A stretch of DNA of 64,000 bases, taken from the NCBI GenBank assembly GCA_004297545.1, contig SCTB01000111.1, positions 1 through 64,000 of the forward strand, in the 5' to 3' direction. The translations under genes were made by a program, and so were the position numbers. Every line of letters begins with the position of its first letter. Positions within the stretch are counted from its first letter, which is position 1. Positions 57,024 to 64,000 of the stretch are shown piece by piece. The DNA is from Alphaproteobacteria bacterium (GTDB lineage: Bacteria > Pseudomonadota > Alphaproteobacteria > Micavibrionales > UBA2020). The notes beneath the pieces were generated by a model. The model did not search any database, was not told where the DNA came from, and saw only the letters and a list, made by a program, of their open reading frames with translations.

Positions 57024-57272
57024 GACAGGCCTCACAGTCGGGTTTTCGATGGCTGAAGGAATATCCCAAACCATGTTTTTATGCAATCCGGGGGCTGGAG
57101 ATTCGGCCTCCCTTCTTTTTGCCCGGTTCACCAGCTTGGAGACGTAGAATTAATCTAAATTAATACTGATAAAACAATGGCTTGAATAAAAATGAATGAT
57201 AACCCTTGCGCTAGATTATGACAATATGATATAAACCCTGAACAATTCATAAAGCTACAGAGGGTGTGTAAA

Positions 57273-57773
57273 ATGAAAAATCTGTTTAACAAGCTGGCAC
57301 GTCCGGCAACGCTGGTTCTGGCTTTTGCAGCCATCGCTACAACGGGTTGCGCGGTTCATGCGCCCCGGGTGCAGTTTACCCCGCAGAACGTCTCCTACAT
57401 CCAGCAGGGCGTCGAGTTTTACCGCACAACGGGCGCATCGCCCATCAACTATGACGCCTGCGGCGCATTGCAGCAAGCCCTGGAAGGCAACGGCAACACC
57501 GGCGTCGGCGTCATCGCCGGCGGCGCTGTCGGCGGCCTTGTGACGAACGCCATCACCAAGAACCCGGTCGCAACAGCGGCAGGCGCCATCGGCGGCGCTG
57601 TCGCCGGCGGCGTGGTCGGCAAGAACGCCCAGAACGGCAATGTCGACGACCTGAACAGGGACTGCATGTTGCAGCAGGCCATCATGCGCGAATCCGGCGG
57701 CACCGTGCGCGGCGGCACCATCACACACCAGCCGGGCGGCATCTACAAAGACGAATACCGCCGCCGTTACTGA
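57273..57773 (+). CDS. Glycine-zipper lipoprotein-like protein
   Basis: LVLAFAAIATTGCAVH lipobox; GVIAGGAVGGLVTNA..AGAIGGAVAGGVVGKNAQ. Confidence 0.7.
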   Translation: MKNLFNKLARPATLVLAFAAIATTGCAVHAPRVQFTPQNVSYIQQGVEFYRTTGASPINYDACGALQQALEGNGNTGVGVIAGGAVGGLVTNAITKNPVATAAGAIGGAVAGGVVGKNAQNGNVDDLNRDCMLQQAIMRESGGTVRGGTITHQPGGIYKDEYRRRY

Positions 57774-57794
57774 TAACAGAATTGAGATAATGCT

Positions 57795-57831
57795 TGCGGG
57801 CTGCAGGGGCGAAAAACACTTGCAGCCCGCA
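57795..57831. terminator. Hairpin GCGGGCTGCA...TGCAGCCCGC between convergent genes
   Basis: 10-bp perfect stem. Confidence 0.55.
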
Positions 57832-57836
57832 GCCGT

Positions 57837-58511
57837 TTACGCGGCCTTTAGCCCGCGTACAGCAGCCATCTTCGGACGCTCAAGGCTGTAATGCCGCTTA
57901 AGCTTCCCATCCTCATACTCCGCCACCACCGGCAACGCGTTGTCGATGCGGGTCTTGTCGGTCCACTGGTCGTCGGCGGGGTCGGGCGGTGGGACGAAGC
58001 CGAGCACGACGTCGAAGGCGCGCATGGTGCCGGAATGGGTGGAGACCAAGACCGTTTCTCCGCTTTTCAGGCGCGGTAATATTTCGGCGTCGAAAAATTT
58101 CTGCACCCGGTCCGCGATATCCTTGTCGCTCTCCCCGCCCGGCAGCCTGCGGTCATAGCGGCGGCCGAAGTTCAGGATTTCCGGGTCGGTCTTGAAGTTG
58201 CGGCCCGTGAATGCGCCCATATTGGCGCCCTTGAGCTCATCGCGCGCCTCGATATTCCACTTGTCTTTCAGGCGCAGATGTCCCTGGCTCCCCGCCGCTT
58301 CCAGCGCCAGCGCGGCCGTATTGAACGTGCGGGAGAGTGTCGAGCAATACACCTTGTCGAAATGAAACATGCTGACGGCCCGGCCCGCTTCCCTTGCCTG
58401 CGCCACGCCTTCGGCGTTGAGCGGCACATCGAGCCAGCCCGTCATCAAATGCTTCGCGTTATGATCTGTTTCACCGTGGCGGAAAAGGACGAGAGTGCCT
58501 TTTTTACCCAT
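57837..58511 (-). CDS. Histidine phosphatase / phosphoglycerate mutase-like (paralog P4)
   Basis: GTLVLFRHGETDHN, GETVLVSTHSGTMRAFD; overlaps the gpmA stop. Confidence 0.9.
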   Translation of the reverse strand: MGKKGTLVLFRHGETDHNAKHLMTGWLDVPLNAEGVAQAREAGRAVSMFHFDKVYCSTLSRTFNTAALALEAAGSQGHLRLKDKWNIEARDELKGANMGAFTGRNFKTDPEILNFGRRYDRRLPGGESDKDIADRVQKFFDAEILPRLKSGETVLVSTHSGTMRAFDVVLGFVPPPDPADDQWTDKTRIDNALPVVAEYEDGKLKRHYSLERPKMAAVRGLKAA

Positions 58512-59127
58512 TCGCCGCCTTTTTCAGGAAGTAATTCTTTTTCTTCGCGCCCTTGTCCATCTCGAAGACCAGCGGCACGCCCGTCGGGATTTCGGCGCTG
58601 TTGATATTCTCCGGCGTGTTTTCCTCGAGGATAATGAGCAGCGCGCGGTTGGTATTGCCGTGGCAGGCGACCAGCACGTTCTTGCCGGCATCCAGCAGAG
58701 GCTTGATGTGCTTGTTGAAGTAGGGGCGCACGCGGTCGACGACGTCTTTCAGGCTTTCGCCGTTGGGCGGCGGCACGTCGTAGGAGCGGCGCCAGATATG
58801 CACCTGCTCCTCGCCGAATTTCTTGCGCATCTCGTCCTTGTTGAGGCCGGTGAGGTCGCCGTAGTCGCGCTCGCGCAGGTCGTCGTGCTTGATGAGCTCG
58901 ATATCCTGCCCCGCCTCTTTCAGGGCGAGCGACGCCGTGTTGTAGGCGCGCTTGAGCGTGGAGGTGAATACCGCGTCGAATTTGATATTTTTGTCCTTGA
59001 TAGCGCGCCCGGCTGTTTTTGCTTCTTCAATTCCTGCCGGACTCAAATCTACGTCCGTAAATCCGGTGAACTTGTTTTCCTTGTTCCACTCGCTTTCGCC
59101 GTGGCGGAGCAGGACGAGATAATTCAT
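58504..59127 (-). CDS. gpmA: 2,3-bisphosphoglycerate-dependent phosphoglycerate mutase
   Basis: LVLLRHGESEWNKENKFTGFTDVDLS, LRERDYGDLTGLNK, VACHGNTNRALL. Confidence 0.95.
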   Translation of the reverse strand: MNYLVLLRHGESEWNKENKFTGFTDVDLSPAGIEEAKTAGRAIKDKNIKFDAVFTSTLKRAYNTASLALKEAGQDIELIKHDDLRERDYGDLTGLNKDEMRKKFGEEQVHIWRRSYDVPPPNGESLKDVVDRVRPYFNKHIKPLLDAGKNVLVACHGNTNRALLIILEENTPENINSAEIPTGVPLVFEMDKGAKKKNYFLKKAANG

Positions 59128-59224
59128 GGTGCGGGTTTCTCCAGTTATTTGTCAGATAACCCAAGCCTAGCGCACTCCTTGCGTTCTTGCAAGGGGTCGA
59201 GGAAATTCAATCAGTTAGCAGACG

Positions 59225-62008
59225 TTATCCCGTTACGATCAGGTTGCCGGCGGTCACCAGGGCGTTCTCGTCCGTGAGACCGGTAGCGCCCGTGAGCGTC
59301 GCAATCTGCGCGAAGCCATAGGCCGTTCCGGCGCCGTCGAGGTCCACGCTGACGATGCTGTTGTTTTTGCTGCTGGTGATCTGCACGAAATCCGTCAGCA
59401 ATTCCGTCACCGGGTCATAGGCGCTTAAGAGTTCATGGATATCCAGCTTGTCCCCCTGCGAGGTCTTGAAGTCGGTAACCGTGTCGGGATTGGTGAAAGC
59501 CGTCGCCGTGTGGAAGACAAAGGTATCGGCGTTCTGGCCGCCGGTCAGCCTGTCCGCGCCCGCGCCGCCGTCAAGGATATCGTTCCCCGAGCCGCCCTGC
59601 AGGATATTGGCGCCGGCGTTGCCGGTAAGGACGTTGGCAAGCCCGTTGCCCGTACCGTTGATCGCCGCGCCGCCGTCAAGGATCAGGTTTTCCAAGCCCG
59701 TGCCGAGCGTGAAGGAAATAGTGCTGTGGACGGTGTCGGCACCGGAGGAATCAGCCAGGACATCGCCGATGTTATCGACGTAATAGGTATCGTTACCGTC
59801 GCCGCCCGACATATTGTCGAGACCGGCTCCTCCGTTGAGGATATCGTCGCCCGCAAGGCCCGACAGCGTGTCGTTGCCGTCATTGCCGCTGAGCGTATCG
59901 TTGCCCGCGGTCCCCGTCAGCACGTCGGCGCCGGAGCCGCCGTTCTGGACGAGCGGATCAGAACCCCCGCCGCCGGATCCACCGCCCCCACCGCCGCCGG
60001 CCAGTTCCTGCAGCTGCGCGAAGGAGAACAACCCGTCGGTAAAGGAGAAGTTTTCGAAATTGCTGACTGCGTCCGTCCATGCCGCGCCGACCGCATGCGT
60101 GATATTCAGGACGGTGGCGCTAATGAACTCAAATGTAAAGCTGGCGATGTTTTCGAGATAGCTGAGCAGGTCGGTCCCCGCCCCGCCGTTCAGCACGTCG
60201 TTGCCGTCGCTGCCCGTCACGGCGTCGTTGCCGCGCCCGGTGTAAATGCCGTTGTCGGCGGTGTTTCCGGTGACGGTATCGTTGCCGTCGCCCGTGTAAA
60301 CCTTTTCAATGCCAGCAATCGTGACGGCCAGGCCGGCGATGGCGCCCGTGCCTGCCGACAAGTCGATCGCGCTGCCGATGGTGACGGCCGCAAGATTGAG
60401 CGTATCCACGCCGCCGTCCGCATCGCTGATGACGCTGCGCGACGCCAGGTCCGCGCCCGCAAAGGACGCAAAATCGTTCGTATAGACGTAAAGATCATCC
60501 GTCGAGGGCGCATTGCCGAGGAATGTCATGCTCCAGCTGTTCAGGGTGCCCACGTCGCCCGAGGCCATATCCTGTATTTCCAGTGTCCAGGTGCCGGCGC
60601 TGCTTTCGCCCCAGCTCGCGTTCGTTTCCATCACGAAATTGATGCCGCCGCTGTAATCGCCCGCGGAGTTGCTGCCGGGGCGGTCGACAAGAACGCTTTC
60701 CGTTCCGTCGGGGCTGATGAGCGTCACGACAAGGTCGCCCGCCCAGGTATGGGAGAGGTTAAGGCTGATCTGAACGTGCTCGATGGTGACATCCTGCGCG
60801 ACGTTCATCGTCATCGTCACGGTCGAGAGGTCCGGAACAGCCAGCGCGGGCGTCGCCGTCGCGGTCGTGAAAGTGGCCATGTTGGCCGAGGTCTGCTGCT
60901 GGTTCCAGGTTTCCGCCAGGCGGATGGCGGTGAAGGCATCCGCCGCGCCGAAGCCGTAGTCGTGGCTGAAATGCAACCCGCCGCCGTTCCAGTTCGTCGC
61001 GCCGTTGTACTGCCAGCCGGCGCTGGTGGGATCATTGTGCTGCGCCGAATAGGCCAGAATTTCCTGCACGTCGCGCCAGCCGAGGCTGGGGTTGGCTTCC
61101 AGCATCAGGCCGATAAGGCCGCTGACCGTGGGCGCCGCGAATGAGGTGCCGCTCACAGTCGCGTAGTTCCCCATGGCATAACCGCCGGTGCCGGTCTTGT
61201 CGGTCGTCAAATCGTCCACGCCCCCCGCCGATACCAGCAGGGCTGCGCCCGGGTTGCTGAAATAGGCGACATGGCCGGCGGAATCGATGGCCGCCACGGA
61301 AATGACGTAGGGGGAATTCTGGAAGTTGTGATAGTTGACGTTATCGCCGGAATCGCCGGAATTGCCTGCCGCGAAAACGACATTCGCGCCGAGCCCGCCG
61401 CGGCCCAGATCCGCCAGGTTCTTCAGGGCGGTGGCGAAGGGAGAAAAGGTGGCGCTGGCGAAGTTGTCGGAGAAAGGCGAGGTATAACCCCAGCTGTTGT
61501 TCATCACGTCGACGTTGGCCGTCAGCGCGTATTGAAACCCAGCCAAGGGCTCGTCCGTGCCGTGTCCCGCGCCGAAGCCCATGCGGATGCCGACGCCAGT
61601 CGCGTCAAAAGCGACGCCGACCGTGCCGGCGCCGTTGTCGTCTGCAATCATGACGCCCATGACGGCCGTACCGTGGTTGTCCTTCGCGCCGGCGACAGCA
61701 TCGAGGTCGTTGCTCGCGAAGTCCCGGTCGAGATTCGTGTCGTAGTTGGGGGCGAGATCCGGATGCGTGTACTGGAATCCATCGTCGAGGTCCGCCAGCT
61801 TGATGCCGGCGCCGGTGTAATCAGGCCAGACCAGGTTCGCATGAAGGCCCCAGGTGCCGGTCAGGTACCACTGCGATCCGACGCTCGGGTCGGAGGGCAC
61901 GCCCTTGATCATCGCTTCGATGCCGGCGCTGGCGAAGTCGCCCGCCCAGGCAAGATTCTGATCGTCGTCCTGAAACAGGGCCGTTTTTTGCTTATTGATG
62001 TTCGCCAT
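59225..62008 (-). CDS. S8 subtilisin-like protease with P/Homo B domain and RTX repeats
   Basis: LADLDDGFQYTHPDL, DNHGTAVMGV, VSGTSFAAPTVSG; P domain HTWAGDLVVTLISPDGTES; GGAG.D.L.GG repeats. Confidence 0.93.
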   Translation of the reverse strand: MANINKQKTALFQDDDQNLAWAGDFASAGIEAMIKGVPSDPSVGSQWYLTGTWGLHANLVWPDYTGAGIKLADLDDGFQYTHPDLAPNYDTNLDRDFASNDLDAVAGAKDNHGTAVMGVMIADDNGAGTVGVAFDATGVGIRMGFGAGHGTDEPLAGFQYALTANVDVMNNSWGYTSPFSDNFASATFSPFATALKNLADLGRGGLGANVVFAAGNSGDSGDNVNYHNFQNSPYVISVAAIDSAGHVAYFSNPGAALLVSAGGVDDLTTDKTGTGGYAMGNYATVSGTSFAAPTVSGLIGLMLEANPSLGWRDVQEILAYSAQHNDPTSAGWQYNGATNWNGGGLHFSHDYGFGAADAFTAIRLAETWNQQQTSANMATFTTATATPALAVPDLSTVTMTMNVAQDVTIEHVQISLNLSHTWAGDLVVTLISPDGTESVLVDRPGSNSAGDYSGGINFVMETNASWGESSAGTWTLEIQDMASGDVGTLNSWSMTFLGNAPSTDDLYVYTNDFASFAGADLASRSVISDADGGVDTLNLAAVTIGSAIDLSAGTGAIAGLAVTIAGIEKVYTGDGNDTVTGNTADNGIYTGRGNDAVTGSDGNDVLNGGAGTDLLSYLENIASFTFEFISATVLNITHAVGAAWTDAVSNFENFSFTDGLFSFAQLQELAGGGGGGGSGGGGSDPLVQNGGSGADVLTGTAGNDTLSGNDGNDTLSGLAGDDILNGGAGLDNMSGGDGNDTYYVDNIGDVLADSSGADTVHSTISFTLGTGLENLILDGGAAINGTGNGLANVLTGNAGANILQGGSGNDILDGGAGADRLTGGQNADTFVFHTATAFTNPDTVTDFKTSQGDKLDIHELLSAYDPVTELLTDFVQITSSKNNSIVSVDLDGAGTAYGFAQIATLTGATGLTDENALVTAGNLIVTG

Positions 62009-62142
62009 AGCCTTATCCCTCCGATGACTTCGCCGGAAGAATTAATACTCCTTTTTTCGGAAAAGCGCCAGTATAACCGACGCCCCTGAAAAGACTTTGG
62101 AATCTATGGCAGATTTGATGAACGGGTGATACAGAATGTAGG

Positions 62143-63990
62143 TCAGGAAATGATCAGGCCGCCAATGGCCGCCAAGGCATCTTCGTCCGTCAGGCCGGTC
62201 ACGCCGCTCAGGGTTGCGACCTGCGCAAAACCAAAGGATGTCCCGGCCCCGTCCTGGTCGACGCTGAGGACGCTGTTCCGGCCTACCATCGCGATCTGGA
62301 CGAAGTCTGTCAGCGCATCGGCCAGCGGGTCAAAACCCGTCAGAAGGTCGCTGATATCCAGCGCATCGCCCTGCGAATACCTGAAATCAGAGATTTTATC
62401 CGGATTCGTGTAAGCGATGTCAGCATGAAACACGAAGGTATCGGCGCCTTTTCCGCCGGTCAGCACATCATAACCAGCGCCGCCGTCCAGAATGTCGTTG
62501 CCGCCATTGCCCTGCAGCACGTTGTTGTAGTCGTTGCCGGTCAGGCTGTTCGCAAGGCTGTTGCCCGCGCCCTTGTACGCCGCGCCCTCCAGAATAACGT
62601 CTTCAAGACCGAACGCCAGCGTCAGCGATATCGTGCTGTGAACCGTATCAAAGCCGCCCGTCTCATACATCCGGTCGTTGGAGTTATCGACATAATAAGT
62701 GTCATCGCCCAAACCGCCGGTCATGTTATCCGCACCGGCGCCGCCATCCAGAACATCGTCGCCATCCAGGCCATTGAGCATATCATTGCCGCCGTTGCCG
62801 TTCAGCGTGTCGTTTCCGGCGCCGCCGGTCAGTACATCGTTACCCGCCGTGCCATCGAGCAAGAGGTCGCCTGAACCACCTGTTCCACCTGTTCCACCAG
62901 TCCCTCCTGTACCCCCGCTTCCGCCGGCTGCCGCCTGCAACTGCGCGAGCGTAAACGTACCGTCGCTGAAGGTGAAGCTTTCGAGGTTCTCCAGCGTATC
63001 CGTACCAAATACTGACGTTGCGATGATGGCGACCGGATCCGTGAAGTCGAAAGTAAAGGCGCTGCTGTTCGCAGCATAGACGATGGTATCGGTGCCGGCG
63101 CCGCCATCGATGGTATCGTTGCCCGCGCCATCGTATATTTTATCGTTACCGCCATTGCCCTGGATGAAATTGCTGGCCGCGTTATCGAGGATGGTGTCAT
63201 TGCCCGCGCCGCCGAACGCGTTTTCGATCGTCACGTTGAAGGCAATCGCGATGTTATCCGTCATGCCCACGGAGCTGAAGCTTCCGGCGTTCAGGTTCAG
63301 CGTCAGAGCCGACGACAGAGCCGAACCGTCAAGCGCATCCGTGCCGCCCGCGTCCCAGATCGTATAGGCACGGCCGGACTGCAACGCATAGTTGTTGTTG
63401 CCAGTCGCATAGGTCATGTTCGCGCCGTACAGCGCCTGCAGCGCCGCAATGTCATACATCATGTAGCTTTCAGAATTGAGCGTGTGAGTGTAGGTCATGA
63501 CCGTATAGCGCGAATTGTCTTCCGCGGCGGGAAGAGCGTTGGGGCCTTCGAATGAATGCTTGAGGCCGAGCGCATGGCCGATCTCGTGCAGCAGCGTCTC
63601 GAATTCGTAGGTGCCCTTCTGCACATTCTGCGGATCGAAATACATCGTGTTGGTCCAGACGTCGCCGGCATAGCCGCCGCTGCCGGGATAATAGGCCCAT
63701 GCTTCCGCGTTAGGATCGAGTGTCGCCTGCCCGAAGCCGATTTTGGTCGCGCTGTCGAGCGCGACCTCGCTGAACGTGATATTTGCAAACGTACTGATCT
63801 GGCCGAGGATGTCATGCACCGCCGCCTGCATCGCGGCCGTGAAAGGCTGGAAATTCTGCGTCTCCTGGTCTGCAGATGAATAGTAGCTGGGCAGCGCCGT
63901 CCAGAATTTGTAGGTGAGCGTGACGCCCGTGCCGTTGTTGCTCCATACCGAGCCGCTCTCAAGATCTGTCACGTAATACGGCACCGACAT
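62143..63990 (-). CDS. Serralysin-like M10 metalloprotease with RTX repeats
   Basis: FETLLHEIGHALGLKHSFEG, AALQALYGAN, repeated GG.GND.L.G. Confidence 0.94.
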   Translation of the reverse strand: MSVPYYVTDLESGSVWSNNGTGVTLTYKFWTALPSYYSSADQETQNFQPFTAAMQAAVHDILGQISTFANITFSEVALDSATKIGFGQATLDPNAEAWAYYPGSGGYAGDVWTNTMYFDPQNVQKGTYEFETLLHEIGHALGLKHSFEGPNALPAAEDNSRYTVMTYTHTLNSESYMMYDIAALQALYGANMTYATGNNNYALQSGRAYTIWDAGGTDALDGSALSSALTLNLNAGSFSSVGMTDNIAIAFNVTIENAFGGAGNDTILDNAASNFIQGNGGNDKIYDGAGNDTIDGGAGTDTIVYAANSSAFTFDFTDPVAIIATSVFGTDTLENLESFTFSDGTFTLAQLQAAAGGSGGTGGTGGTGGTGGSGDLLLDGTAGNDVLTGGAGNDTLNGNGGNDMLNGLDGDDVLDGGAGADNMTGGLGDDTYYVDNSNDRMYETGGFDTVHSTISLTLAFGLEDVILEGAAYKGAGNSLANSLTGNDYNNVLQGNGGNDILDGGAGYDVLTGGKGADTFVFHADIAYTNPDKISDFRYSQGDALDISDLLTGFDPLADALTDFVQIAMVGRNSVLSVDQDGAGTSFGFAQVATLSGVTGLTDEDALAAIGGLIIS

Positions 63991-64000
63991 GAATCGCCCC

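Noticed and set aside
59435-61144. 569-aa plus-strand ORF antisense to the RTX S8 protease
   Set aside because: Generated by the GC-rich repeat codons of the protease.
59500-63200. Short tandem repeats resembling CRISPR or satellite DNA
   Set aside because: They encode in-frame RTX nonapeptides (GGxGxDxLx) and Gly-rich linkers; no uniform direct repeat/spacer structure.

Overview
The window is a GC-rich chromosomal segment from an alphaproteobacterium, inferred from gene content and synteny (Rhodospirillales/Micavibrio-like is only a guess). The left half is a housekeeping core: mfd 3' end, APC permease, AI-2E transporter, miaB, two tandem phoH genes, ybeY, corC-like, lnt, metK, trmB, rimP-nusA-infB-rbfA-truB-rpsO. 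It is interrupted by accessory inserts between corC and lnt and between lnt and metK. The right half is accessory: carbonic anhydrase, a PAS histidine kinase, many small secreted or hypothetical proteins, a Sel1-repeat protein, tandem unknown paralogs, HExxH proteins, a CusAB-type RND efflux pair, a DUF2282/bufferin-like peptide, a calcium-type P-type ATPase, five histidine phosphatases of the phosphoglycerate mutase superfamily, and two RTX proteases (S8 and M10). The points I consider most worth following are: (1) four GpmA-like histidine phosphatase paralogs within 25 kb, two of them flanking a membrane protein; (2) an orphan bufferin-like gene beside copper/silver-type efflux genes with an FNR-type box; (3) a palindromic repeat inserted in frame in trmB; (4) recurrent TTGACATAA promoters and a shared operator-like box; (5) a coupled 28-aa ORF before the P-type ATPase and a frameshifted P-loop remnant after it. 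No tRNA, rRNA or CRISPR was recognised. All assignments are by reading the sequence; no searches were run.
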